Below, piece after piece: positions 36,827-49,618 of a DNA stretch of 64,000 nucleotides (positions are counted from its first letter, which is position 1; every line of letters begins with the position of its first letter). The notes below the pieces were generated by a model. The model searched no databases, was not told where the DNA came from, and worked only from the letters and a program-made list of their open reading frames with translations. The stretch lies in assembly GCA_037783545.1 (NCBI GenBank), contig JBBELK010001415.1, positions 1 through 64,000 on the forward strand, in the 5' to 3' direction. Position numbers and translations under genes: made by a program. Source of the DNA: Henricia sp. BOLD:AAB3569 (lineage: Eukaryota; Echinodermata; Asteroidea; Spinulosida; Echinasteridae).

Positions 36827-39208
36827 AATGGCAGAGAAATTTCAGAGTTTAGAAAAAAAAGGGGTTGGCGCTTCTTGGATGCTCCCGCAACCTGTGGCTG
36901 TCTGTACACACCTCTTTGGTGTAATCCTGACTCGTGCGCATGCTCAGTCCTTCGGACTGTCGTTGACACGGCCCAGTTTGGGACGGGATTTTGGTCAAAG
37001 TGTGGTCCAAACGTCGGCAAATTTGGAGGTCGAAAAATGTTCCGACGAACTTCAAATTTTGCATGCTCCAAAGACTCTATATTGCGCACTTGTCCTAAAA
37101 AATTGACAGACTTTCGCCGGGAAATGGCAGAGAAATTTCAGAGTTTAGAAAAAAAAGGGGTTGGCGCTTCCTGGTTGCTCCCGCAACCTGTGGCTGTCTG
37201 TACACACCTCTTTGGTGTACTCCTGACTCGTGCGCATGCTCAGTCCTTCGGACTGTCGTTGACACGGCCCAGTTTGGGACGGGATTTTGGTCAAAGTGTG
37301 GTCCAAACGTCGGCAAATTTGGAGGTCGAAAAATGTTCCGACGAACTTCAAATTGTGCATGCTCCAAAGACTCTATATTGCGCACTTGTCCTAAAAAATT
37401 GACAGACTTTCGCCGGGAAATGGCAGAGAAATTTCAGAGTTTAGAAAAAAAAGGGGGTTGGCGCTTCCTGGATGCTCCCGCAACCTGTGGCTGTCTGTAC
37501 ACACCTCTTTGGTGTACTCCTGACTCGTGCGCATGCTCAGTCCTTCGGACTGTCGTTGACACGGCCCAGTTTGGGACGGGATTTTGGTCAAAGTGTGGTC
37601 CAAACGTCGGCAAATTTGGAGGTCGAAAAATGTTCCGACGAACTTCAAATTTTGCATGCTCCAAAGACTCTATATTGCGCACCTGTCCTAAAAAATTGAC
37701 AGACTTTCGCCGGGAAATGGCAGAGAAATTTCAGAGTTTAGAAAAAAAAGGGGTTGGCGCTTCCTGGATGCTCCCGCAACCTGTGGCTGTCTGTACACAC
37801 CTCTTTGGTGTACTCCTGACTCGTGCGCATGCTCAGTCCTTCGGACTGTCGTTGACACGGCCCAGTTTGGGACGGGATTTTGGTCAAAGTGTGGTCCAAA
37901 CGTCGGCAAATTTGGAGGTCGAAAAATTTTCCGACGAACTTCAAATTTTGCATGCTCCAAAGACTCTATATTGCGCACTTGTCCTAAAAAATTGACAGAC
38001 TTTCGCCGGGAAATGGCAGAGAAATTTCAGAGTTTAGAAAAAAAAGGGGTTGGCGCTTCCTGGTTGCTCCCGCAACCTGTGGCTGTCTGTACACACCTCT
38101 TTGGTGTACTCCTGACTCGTGCGCATGCTCAGTCTTTCGGACTGTCGTTGACACGGCCCAGTTTGGGACGGGATTTTGGTCAAAGTGTGGTCCAAACGTC
38201 GGCAAATTTGGAGGTCGAAAAATGTTCCGACGAACTTCAAATTTTGCATGCTCCAAAGACTCTATATTGCGCACTTGTCCTAAAAAATAGACAGACTTTC
38301 GCCGGGAAATGGCAGAGAAATTTCAGAGTTTAGAAAAAAAAGGGGTTGGCGCTTACTGGATGCTCCCGCAACCTGTGGCTGTCTGTACACACCTCTTTGG
38401 TGTACTCCTGACTCGTGCGCATGCTCAGTCCTTCGGACTGTCGTTGACACGGCCCAGTTTGGGACGGGATTTTGGTCAAAGTGTGGTCCAAACGTCGGCA
38501 AATTTGGAGGTCGAAAAATGTTCCGACGAACTTCAAATTTTGCATGCTCCAAAGACTCTATATTGCGCACTTGTCCTAAAAAAATGACAGACTTTCGCCG
38601 GGAAATGGCAGAGAAATTTCAGAGTTTAGAAAAAAAAGGGGTTGGCGCTTCCTGAATGCTCCCGCAACCTGTGGCTGTCTGTACACACCTCTTTGGTGTA
38701 CTCCTGACTCGTGCGCATGCTCAGTCCTTCGGACTGTCGTTGACACGGCCCAGTTTGGGACGGGATTTTGGTCATAGTGTGGTCTAAACGTCGGCAAATT
38801 TGGAGGTCGAAAAATGTTCCGACGAACTTTAAATTTGGCATGCTCCAAAGACTCTATATTGCGCACTTGTCCTAAAAAAATGACAGACTTTCGCCGGGAA
38901 ATGGCAGAGAAATTTCAGAGTTTAGAAAAAAAAGGGGGTTGGCGCTTCCTGGATGCTCCCGCAACCTGTGGCTGTCTGTACACACCTCTTTGGTGTACTC
39001 CTGACTCGTGCGCATGCTCAGTCCTTCGGACTGTCGTTGACACGGCCCAGTTTGGGACGGGATTTTGGTCAAAGTGTGGTCCAAACGTCGGCAAATTTGG
39101 AGGTCGAAAAATGTTCCGACGAACTTCAAATTTTGCATGCTCCAAAGACTCTATATTGCGCACTTGTCCTAAAAAATTGACAGACTTTCGCCGGGAAATG
39201 GCAGAGAA
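36827..39208. repeat. Satellite block 10, 8 monomers between the two minus-strand SINEs
   Basis: Eight monomers between the minus-strand SINE copies. Markers GTAATCCTGAC (near 36,922), GGCGCTTACTGG and GCTTCCTGAATG recur at offset 2,570 bp. No gene. Confidence 0.95.
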
Positions 39209-39396
39209 GTTGTTGTTGTTGTATATTTTATGGCATCTTCGGCAACTAAGGCCCTTTATGCCATCAACTATACGGTTTTAGCTTAACTATACTATATTAT
39301 CAGCTTGAGATGACGAAGAAGGAGTTGCAGTTTTAGAAGTGGGAGGAAAACCCCCAGAGAAATGCCCCAGGGGAAAACCCACGCGGTCAAGTAGGG
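39209..39396 (-). mobile_element. 5'-truncated SINE, minus-strand copy 2
   Basis: Same truncation point and target duplication as the copy at 36,639 (39,197-39,208 and 39,397-39,408), offset 2,570 bp. I see no sequence difference, so it arose by duplication of the block and not by a second insertion. Confidence 0.92.
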
Positions 39397-41979
39397 AATG
39401 GCAGAGAAATTTCAGAGTTTAGAAAAAAAAGGGGTTGGCGCTTCTTGGATGCTCCCGCAACCTGTGGCTGTCTGTACACACCTCTTTGGTGTAATCCTGA
39501 CTCGTGCGCATGCTCAGTCCTTCGGACTGTCGTTGACACGGCCCAGTTTGGGACGGGATTTTGGTCAAAGTGTGGTCCAAACGTCGGCAAATTTGGAGGT
39601 CGAAAAATGTTCCGACGAACTTCAAATTTTGCATGCTCCAAAGACTCTATATTGCGCACTTGTCCTAAAAAATTGACAGACTTTCGCCGGGAAATGGCAG
39701 AGAAATTTCAGAGTTTAGAAAAAAAAGGGGTTGGCGCTTCCTGGTTGCTCCCGCAACCTGTGGCTGTCTGTACACACCTCTTTGGTGTACTCCTGACTCG
39801 TGCGCATGCTCAGTCCTTCGGACTGTCGTTGACACGGCCCAGTTTGGGACGGGATTTTGGTCAAAGTGTGGTCCAAACGTCGGCAAATTTGGAGGTCGAA
39901 AAATGTTCCGACGAACTTCAAATTGTGCATGCTCCAAAGACTCTATATTGCGCACTTGTCCTAAAAAATTGACAGACTTTCGCCGGGAAATGGCAGAGAA
40001 ATTTCAGAGTTTAGAAAAAAAAGGGGGTTGGCGCTTCCTGGATGCTCCCGCAACCTGTGGCTGTCTGTACACACCTCTTTGGTGTACTCCTGACTCGTGC
40101 GCATGCTCAGTCCTTCGGACTGTCGTTGACACGGCCCAGTTTGGGACGGGATTTTGGTCAAAGTGTGGTCCAAACGTCGGCAAATTTGGAGGTCGAAAAG
40201 TGTTCCGACGAACTTCAAATTTTGCATGCTCCAAAGACTCTATATTGCGCACTTGTCCTAAAAAATTGACAGACTTTCGCCGGGAAATGGCAGAGAAATT
40301 TCAGAGTTTAGAAAAAAAAGGGGTTGGCGCTTCCTGGATGCTCCGCAACCTGTGGCTGTCTGTACACACCTCTTTGGTGTACTCCTGACTCGTGCGCATG
40401 CTCAGTCCTCCGGACTGTCGTTGACACGGCCCAGTTTGGGACGGGATTTTGGTCAAAGTGTGGTCCAAACGTCGGCAAATTTGGAGGTCGAAAAATGTTC
40501 CGACGAACTTCAAATTTTGCATGCTCCAAAGACTCTATATTGCGCACTTGTCCTAAAAAATTGACAGACTTTCGCCGGGAAATGGCAGAGAAATTTCAGA
40601 GTTTAGAAAAAAAAGGGGTTGGCGCTTCCTGGTTGCTCCCGCAACCTGTGGCTGTCTGTACACACCTCTTTGGTGTACTCCTGACTCGTGCGCATGCTCA
40701 GTCTTTCGGACTGTCGTTGACACGGCCCAGTTTGGGACGGGATTTTGGTCAAAGTGTGGTCCAAACGTCGGCAAATTTGGAGGTCGAAAAATGTTCCGAC
40801 GAACTTCAAATTGTGCATGCTCCAAAGACTCTATATTGCGCACTTGTCCTAAAAAATTGACAGACTTTCGCCGGGAAATGGCAGATAAATTTCAGAGTTT
40901 AGAAAAAAAAGGGGTTGGCGCTTCCTGGATGCTCCCGCAACCTGTGGCTGTCTGTACACACCTCTTTGGTGTACTCCTGACTCGTGCGCATGCTCAGTCC
41001 TTCGGACTGTCGTTGACACGGCCCAGTTTGGGACGGGATTTTGGTCAAAGTGTGGTCCAAACGTCGGCAAATTTGGAGGTCGAAAAATGTTCCGACGAAC
41101 TTCAAATTTTGCATGCTCCAAAGACTCTATATTGCGCACTTGTCCTAAAAAATTGACAGACTTTCGCCGGGAAATGGCAGAGAAATTTCAGAGTTTACAA
41201 AAAAAAGGGGTTGGCGCTTCCTGGATGCTCCCGCAACCTGTGGCTGTCTGTACACACCTCTTCGGTGTACTCCTGACTCGTGCGCATGCTCAGTCCTTCG
41301 GACTGTCGTTGACACGGCCCAGTTTGGGACGGGATTTTGGTCAAAGTGTGGTCCAAACGTCGGCAAATTTGGAGGTCGAAAAATGTTCCGACGAACTTTA
41401 AATTTTGCATGCTCCAAAGACTCTATATTGCGCACTTGTCCTAAAAAATTGACAGACTTTCGCCGGGAAATGGCAGAGAAATTTCAGAGTTTAGAAAAAA
41501 AAGGTGGTTGGCGCTTCCTGGATGCTCCTGCAACCTGTGGCTGTCTGTACACACCTCTTTGGTGTACTCCTGACTCGTGCGCATGCTCAGTCCTTCGGAC
41601 TGTCGTTGACACGGCCCAGTTTGGGACGGGATTTTGGTCAAAGTGTGGTCCAAACGTCGGCAAATTTGGAGGTCGAAAAATGTTCCGACGAACTTCAAAT
41701 TTTGCATGCTCCAAAGACTCTATATTGCGCACTTGTCCTAACAAATTGACAGACTTTCGCCGGGAAATGGCAGAGAAATTTCAGAGTTTAGAAAAAAAGG
41801 GGGTTGGCGCTTCCTGGATGCTCCCGCAACCTGTGGCTGTCTGTACACACCTCTTTGGTGTACTCCTGACTCGTGCGCATGCTCAGTCCTTCGGACTGTC
41901 GTTGACACGGCCCAGTTTGGGACGGGATTTTGGTCAAAGTGTGGTCCAAACGTCGGCAAATTTGGAGGTCGAAAAATGT

Positions 41980-44900
41980 TCCGACGAACTTCAAATTTTG
42001 CATGCTCCAAAGACTCTATATTGCGCACTTGTCCTAAAAAATTGACAGACTTTCGCCGGGAAATGGCAGAGAAATTTCAGAGTTTAGAAAAAAAAGGGGT
42101 TGGCGCTTCCTGGTTGCTCCCGCAACCTGTGGCTGTCGGTACACACCTCTTTGGTGTACTCCTGACTCGTGCGCATGCTCAGTCCTTCGGACTGTCGTTG
42201 GGACGGGATTTTGGTCAAAGTGTGGTCCAAACGTCGGCAAATTTGGAGGTCGAAAAATGTTCCGACGAACTTCAAATTTTGCATGCTCCAAAGACTCTAT
42301 ATTGCGCACTTGTCCTAACAAATTGACAGACTTTCGCCGGGAAATGGCAGAGAAATTTCAGAGTTTAGAAAAAAAAGGGGTTGGCGCTTCCTGGTTGCTC
42401 CCGCAACCTGTGGCTGTCGGTACACACCTCTTTGGTGTACTCCTGACTCGTGCGCATGCTCAGTCCTTCGGACTGTCGTTGGGACGGGATTTTGGTCAAA
42501 GTGTGGTCCAAACGTCGGCAAATTTGGAGGTCGAAAAATGTTCCGACGAACTTCAAATTTTGCATGCTCCAAAGACTCTATATTGCGCACTTGTCCTAAA
42601 AAATTGACAGACTTTCGCCGGGAAATGGCAGAGAAATTTCAGAGTTTAGAAAAAAAAGGGGTTGGCGCTTCCTGGATGCTCCCGCAACCTGTGGCTGTCT
42701 GTACACACCTCTTTGGTGTACTCCTGACTCGTGCGCATGTTCAGTCCTTCGGACTGTCGTTGGGACGGGATTTTGGTCAAAGTGTGGTCCAAACGTCGGC
42801 AAATTTGGAGGTCGAAAAATGTTCCGACGAACTTCAAATTGTGCATGCTCCAAAGACTCTATATTGCGCACTTGTCCTAAAAAATTGACTGACTTTCGCC
42901 GGAAAATGGCAGAGAAATTTCAGAGTTTAGAAATAAAAGGGGTTGGCGCTTCCTGGATTCTCCCGCAACCTGTGGCTGTCTGTACACACCTCTTTGGTGT
43001 ACTCCTGACTCGTGCGCATGCTCAGTCCTTCGGACTGTCGTTGACACGGCCCAGTTTGGGACGGGATTTTGGTCAAAGTGTGGTCCAAACGTCGGCAAAT
43101 TTGGAGGTCGAAAAATGTTCCGACGAACTTCAAATTTTGCATGCTCCAAAGACTCAATATTGCGCACTTGTCCTAAAAAATTGACAGACTTTCGCCGGGA
43201 AATGGCAGAGAAATTTCAGAGTTTAGAAAAAAAAGGGGTTGGCGCTTCCTGGATGCTCCCGCAACCTGTGGCTGTCTGTACACACCTCTTTGGTGTACTC
43301 CTGACTCGTGCGCATGCTCAGTCCTTCGGACTGTCGTTGACACGGCCCAGTTTGGGACGGGATTTTGGTCAAAGTGTGGTCCAAACGTCGGCAAATTTGG
43401 AGATCGAAAAATGTTCCGACGAACTTCAAATTTTGCATGCTCCAAAGACTCTATATTGCGCACTTGTCCTAAAAAATTGACAGACTTTCGCTGGGAAATG
43501 GCAGAGAAATTTCAGAGTTTAGAAAAAAAGGGGTTGGCGCTTCCTGGTTGCTCCCGCAACCTGTGGCTGTCTGTACACACCTCTTTGGTGTACTCCTGAC
43601 TCGTGCGCATGCTCAGTCCTTCGGACTGTCGTTGACACGGCCCAGTTTGGGACGGGATTTTGGTCAAAGTGTGGTCCAAACGTCGGCAAATTTGGAGGTG
43701 GAAAAATGTTCCGACGAACTTCAAATTTTGCATGCTCCAAAGACTCTATATTGCGCACTTGTCCTAACAAATTGACAGACTTTCGCCGGGAAATGGCAGA
43801 GAAATTTCAGAGTTTAGAAAAAAAAGGGGTTGGCGCTTCCTGGATGCTCCCGCAACCTGTGGCTGTCTGTACACACCTCTTTGGTGTACTCCTGACTCGT
43901 GCGCATGCTCAGTCCTTCGGACTGTCGTTGACACGGCCCAGTTTGGGACGGGATTTTGGTCAAAGTGTGGTCCAAACGTCGGCAAATTTGGAGGTGGAAA
44001 AATGTTCCGACGAACTTCAAATTTTGCATGCTCCAAAGACTCTATATTGCGCACTTGTCCTAACAAATTGACAGACTTTCGCCGGGAAATGGCAGAGAAA
44101 TTTCAGAGTTTAGAAAAAAAAGGGGTTGGCGCTTCCTGGATGCTCCCGCAACCTGTGGCTGTCTGTACACACCTCTTTGGTGTACTCCTGACTCGTGCGC
44201 ATGCTCAGTCCTTCGGACTGTCGTTGACACGGCCCAGTTTGGGACGGGATTTTGGTCAAAGTGTGGTCCAAACGTCGGCAAATTTGGAGGTCGAAAAATG
44301 TTCCGACGAACTTCAAATTGTGCATGCTCCAAAGACTCTATATTGCGCACTTGTCCTAAAAAATTGACAGACTTTCGCCGGGAAATGGCAGATAAATTTC
44401 AGAGTTTAGAAAAAAAAGGGGTTGGCGCTTCCTGGATGCTCCCGCAACCTGTGGCTGTCTGTACACACCTCTTTGGTGTACTCCTGACTCGTGCGCATGC
44501 TCAGTCCTTCGGACTGTCGTTGACACGGCCCAGTTTGGGACGGGATTTTGGTCAAAGTGTGGTCCAAACGTCGGCAAATTTGGAGGTCGAAAAATGTTCC
44601 GACGAACTTCAAATTTTGCATGCTCCAAAGACTCTATATTGCGCACTTGTCCTAACAAATTGACAGACTTTCGCCGGGAAATGGCAGAGAAATTTCAGAG
44701 TTTAGAAAAAAAAGGGGTTGGCGCTTCCTGGTTGATCCCGCAACCTGTGGCTGTCTGTACACACCTCTTTGGTGTACTCCTGACTCGTGCGCATGCTCAG
44801 TCCTTCGGACTGTCGTTGACACGGCCCAGTTTGGGACGGGATTTTGGTCAAAGTGTGGTCCAAACGTCGGCAAATTTGGAGGTCGAAAAATGTTCCGACG

Positions 44901-46340
44901 AACTTCAAATTGTGCATGCTCCAAAGACTCTATATTGCGCACTTGTCCTAAAAAATTGACAGACTTTCGCCGGGAAATGGCAGAGAAATTTCAGAGTTTA
45001 GAAAAAAAGGGGGTTGGCGCTTCCTGGATGCTCCCGCAACCTGTGGCTGTCTGTACACACCTCTTTGGTGTACTCCTGACTCGTGCGCATGCTCAGTCCT
45101 TCGGACTGTCGTTGACACGGCCCAGTTTGGGACGGGATTTTGGTCAAAGTGTGGTCCAAACGTCGGCAAATTTGGAGGTCGAAAAATGTTCCGACGAACT
45201 TCAAATTTTGCATGCTCCAAAGACTCTATATTGCGCACTTGTCCTAAAAAATTGACAGACTTTCGCCGGGAAATGGCAGAGAAATTTCAGAGTTTAGAAA
45301 AAAAAGGGGTTGGCGCTTCCTGGTTGCTCCCGCAACCTGTGGCTGTCGGTACACACCTCTTTGGTGTACTCCTGACTCGTGCGCATGCTCAGTCCTTCGG
45401 ACTGTCGTTGGGACGGGATTTTGGTCAAAGTGTGGTCCAAACGTCGGCAAATTTGGAGGTCGAAAAATGTTCCGACGAACTTCAAATTTTGCATGCTCCA
45501 AAGACTCTATATTGCGCACTTGTCCTAAAAAATTGACAGACTTTCGCCGGGAAATGGCAGAGAAATTTCAGAGTTTAGAAAAAAAAGGGGTTGGCGCTTC
45601 CTGGATGCTCCCGCAACCTGTGGCTGTCTGTACACACCTCTTTGGTGTACTCCTGACTCGTGCGCATGTTCAGTCCTTCGGACTGTCGTTGGGACGGGAT
45701 TTTGGTCAAAGTGTGGTCCAAACGTCGGCAAATTTGGAGGTCGAAAAATGTTCCGACGAACTTCAAATTGTGCATGCTCCAAAGACTCTATATTGCGCAC
45801 TTGTCCTAAAAAATTGACTGACTTTCGCCGGAAAATGGCAGAGAAATTTCAGAGTTTAGAAATAAAAGGGGTTGGCGCTTCCTGGATGCTCCCGCAACCT
45901 GTGGCTGTCTGTACACACCTCTTTGGTGTACTCCTGACTCGTGCGCATGCTCAGTCCTTCGGACTGTCGTTGACACGGCCCAGTTTGGGACGGGATTTTG
46001 GTCAAAGTGTGGTCCAAACGTCGGCAAATTTGGAGGTCGAAAAATGTTCCGACGAACTTCAAATTTTGCATGCTCCAAAGACTCAATATTGCGCACTTGT
46101 CCTAAAAAATTGACAGACTTTCGCCGGGAAATGGCAGAGAAATTTCAGAGTTTAGAAAAAAAAGGGGTTGGCGCTTCCTGGATGCTCCCGCAACCTGTGG
46201 CTGTCTGTACACACCTCTTTGGTGTACTCATGACTCGTGCGCATGCTCAGTCCTTCGGACTGTCGTTGACACGGCCCAGTTTGGGACGGGATTTTGGTCA
46301 AAGTGTGGTCCAAACGTCGGCAAATTTGGAGGTCGAAAAA
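41980..46340. repeat. Higher-order repeat, about 2,929-bp offset, with 281-bp monomers
   Basis: The run of 15-bp-deleted monomers followed by TTGACTGACTTTCGCCGG, AGAAATAAAAGG and GACTCAATATTG occurs at about 42.0-43.2 kb and 45.2-46.1 kb. The first copy has three deleted monomers and the second two, so one 281-bp unit was gained or lost after duplication. Confidence 0.85.
42181..42770 (+). other. 15-bp deletion making 281-bp monomers
   Basis: CGTTGGGACGGG replaces a sequence with ACACGGCCCAGTTTG after CGTTG; the loss is between two TTG repeats. Three successive monomers show it here (42,200, 42,481, 42,762) and two more at 45,410 and 45,691, giving exact 281-bp spacing. Confidence 0.9.
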
Positions 46341-49300
46341 TGTTCCGACGAACTTCAAATTTTGCATGCTCCAAAGACTCAATATTGCGCACTTGTCCTA
46401 AAAAATTGACAGACTTTCGCCGGGAAATGGCAGAGAAATTTCAGAGTTTAGAAAAAAAAGGGGTTGGCGCTTCCTGGATGCTCCCGCAACCTGTGGCTGT
46501 CTGTACACACCTCTTTGGTGTACTCATGACTCGTGCGCATGCTCAGTCCTTCGGACTGTCGTTGACACGGCCCAGTTTGGGACGGGATTTTGGTCAAAGT
46601 GTGGTCCAAACGTCGGCAAATTTGGAGGTCGAAAAATGTTCCGACGAACTTCAAATTTTGCATGCTCCAAAGACTCTATATTGCGCACTTGTCCTAAAAA
46701 ATTGACAGACTTTCGCCGGGAAATGGCAGAGAAATTTCAGAGTTTAGAAAAAAAAGGGGTTGGCGCTTCCTGGTTGCTCCCGCAACCTGTGGCTGTCGGT
46801 ACACACCTCTTTGGTGTACTCCTGACTCGTGCGCATGCTCAGTCCTTCGGACTGTCGTTGACACGGCCCAGTTTGGGACGGGATTTTGGTCAAAGTGTGG
46901 TCCAAACGTCGGCAAATTTGGAGGTCGAAAAATGTTCCGACGAACTTCAAATTTTGCATGCTCCAAAGACTCTATATTGCGCACTTGTCCTACAAAATTG
47001 ACAGACTTTCGCCGGGAAATGGCAGAGAAATTTCAGAGTTTAGAAAAAAAGGGGTTGGCGCTTCCTGGTTGCTCCCGCAACCTGTGGCTGTCTGTACACA
47101 CCTCTTTGGTGTACTCCTGACTCGTGCGCATGCTCAGTCCTTCGGACTGTCGTTGACACGGCCCAGTTTGGGACGGGATTTTGGTCAAAGTGTGGTCCAA
47201 ACGTCGGCAAATTTGGAGGTGGAAAAATGTTCCGACGAACTTCAAATTTTGCATGCTCCAAAGACTCTATATTGCGCACTTGTCCTAAAAAATTGACAGA
47301 CTTTCGCCGGGAAATGGCAGAGAAATTTCAGAGTTTAGAAAAAAAAAGGGGTTGGCGCTTCCTGGATGCTCCCGCAACCTGTGGCTGTCTGTACACACCT
47401 CTTTGGTGTACTCCTGACTCGTGCGCATGCTCAGTCCTTCGGACTGTCGTTGACACGGCCCAGTTTGGGACGCGATTTTGGTCAAAGTGTGGTCCAAACG
47501 TCGGCAAATTTGGAGGTCGAAAAATGTTCCGACGAACTTCAAATTTTGCATGCTCCAAAGACTCTATATTGCGCACTTGTCCTAACAAATTGACAGACTT
47601 TCGCCGGGAAATGGCAGAGAAATTTCAGAGTTTAGAAAAAAAAGGGGTTGGCGCTTCCTGGTTGCTCCCGCAACCTGTGGCTGTCTGTACACACCTCTTT
47701 GATGTACTCCTGACTCGTGCGCATGCTCAGTCCTTCGGACTGTCGTTGACACGGCCCAGTTTGGGACGGGATTTTGGTCAAAGTGTGGTCCAAACGTCGG
47801 TAAATTTGGAGGTCGAAAAATGTTCCGACGAACTTCAAATTTTGCATGCTCCAAAGACTCTATATTGCGCACTTGTCCTAAAAAATTGACAGACTTTCGC
47901 CGGGAAATGGCAGAGAAATTTCAGAGTTTAGAAAAAAAGGGGTTGGCGCTTCCTGGATGCTCCCGCAACCTGTGGCTGTCTGTACACACCTCTTTGGTGT
48001 ACTCCTGACTCGTGCGCATGCTCAGTCCTTCGGACTGTCGTTGACACGGCCCAGTTTGGGACGGGATTTTGGTCAAAGTGTGGTCCAAACGTCGGCAAAT
48101 TTGGAGGTCGAAAAATGTTCCGACGAACTTCAAATTTTGCATGCTCCAAAGACTCTATATTGCGCACTTGTCCTAAACAATTGACAGACTTTCGCCGGGA
48201 AATGGCAGATAAATTTCAGAGTTTAGAAAAAAAGGGGTTGGCGCTTCCTGGATATTCCCGCAACCTGTGGCTGTCTGTACACACCTCTTTGGTGTACTCC
48301 TGACTCGTGCGCATGCTCAGTCCTTCGGACTGTCGTTGACACGGCTCAGTTTGGGACGGGATTTTGGTCAAAGTGTGGTCCAAACGTCGGCAAATTTTGA
48401 GGTCGAAAAATGTTCCGACGAACTTCAAATTTTGCATGCTCCAAAGACTCTATATTGCGCACTTGTCCTAAAAAATTGACAGACTTTCGCCGGGAAATGG
48501 CAGAGAAATTTCAGAGTTTAGAAAAAAAAGGGGTTGGCGCTTCCTGGATGCTCCCGCAACCTGTGGCTGTCTGTACACACCTCTTTGGTGTACTCCTGAC
48601 TCGTGCGCATGCTCAGTCCTTCGGACTGTCGTTGACACGGCCCAGTTTGGGACGGGATTTTGGTCAAAGTGTGGTCCAAACGTCGGCAAATTTGGAGGTC
48701 GAAAAATGTTCCGACGAACTTCAAATTTTGCATGCTCCAAAGACTCTATATTGCGCACTTGTCCTAACAAATTGACAGACTTTCGCCGGGAAATGGCAGA
48801 GAAATTTCAGAGTTTAGAAAAAAAAGGGGTTGGCGCTTCCTGGTTGCTCCCGCAACCTGTGGCTGTATGTACACACCTCTTTGGTGTACTCCTGACTCGT
48901 GCGCATGCTCAGTCCTTCGGACTGTCGTTGACACGGCCTAGTTTGGGACGGGATTTTGGTCAAAGTGTGGTCCAAACGTCGGTAAATTTGGAGGTCGAAA
49001 AATGTTCCGACGAACTTCAAATTTTGCATGCTCCAAAGACTCTATATTGCGCACTTGTCCTAAAAAATTGACAGACTTTCGCCAGGAAATGGCAGAGAAA
49101 TTTCAGAGTTTAGAAAAAAAGGGGTTGGCGCTTCCTGGATGCTCCCGCAACCTGTGGCTGTCTGTACACACCTCTTTGGTGTACTCCTGACTCGTGCGCA
49201 TGCTCAGTCCTTCGGACTGTCGTTGACACGGCCCAGTTTGGGACGGGATTTTGGTCAAAGTGTGGTCCAAACGTCGGCAAATTTGGAGGTCGAAAAATGT

Positions 49301-49618
49301 TCCGACGAACTTCAAATTTTGCATGCTCCAAAGACTCTATATTGCGCACTTGTCCTAACAAATTGACAGACTTTCGCCGGGAAATGGCAGAGAAATTTCA
49401 GAGTTTAGAAAAAAAAGGGGTTGGCGCTTCCTGGTTGCTCCCGCAACCTGTGGCTGTCTGTACACACCTCTTTGGTGTACTCCTGACTCGTGCGCATGCT
49501 CAGTCCTTCGGACTGTCGTTGACACGGCCCAGTTTGGGACGGGATTTTGGTCAAAGTGTGGTCCAAACGTCGGCAAATTTGGAGGTCGAAAAATGTTCCG
49601 ACGAACTTCAAATTTTGC

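Larger units (their letters stand above)
35100..39960. repeat. Higher-order repeat, 2,570-bp offset, carrying the minus-strand SINEs
   Basis: About 35,100-37,390 matches about 37,670-39,960, with GGCGCTTACTGG, GCTTCCTGAATG, GTCATAGTGTGG, the SINE fragment and GTAATCCTGAC in order. Offset is eight monomers plus the SINE fragment. Confidence 0.88.
31800..42030. repeat. Long-range duplication, 8,099-bp offset
   Basis: About 31,800-33,930 matches about 39,900-42,030: ATGCTCCGCAAC, CTCTTCGGTG, GAACTTTAAATTTTG, AAAGGTGGTTGG, GATGCTCCTGC and CCTAACAAATTG recur in order. The two minus-strand SINEs lie between the copies. Confidence 0.85.
39397..49618. repeat. Satellite block 11, about 35 monomers, with 281-bp variants
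   Basis: Longest stretch after the SINE zone. It holds five monomers shortened to 281 bp by a 15-bp deletion (near 42,200, 42,481, 42,762, 45,410 and 45,691). It also holds AGAAATAAAAGG (near 42,931 and 45,860) and two adjacent monomers with GTACTCATGAC (near 46,225 and 46,521). It ends at the L2-like element, at the motif TTTTGC. Confidence 0.95.
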
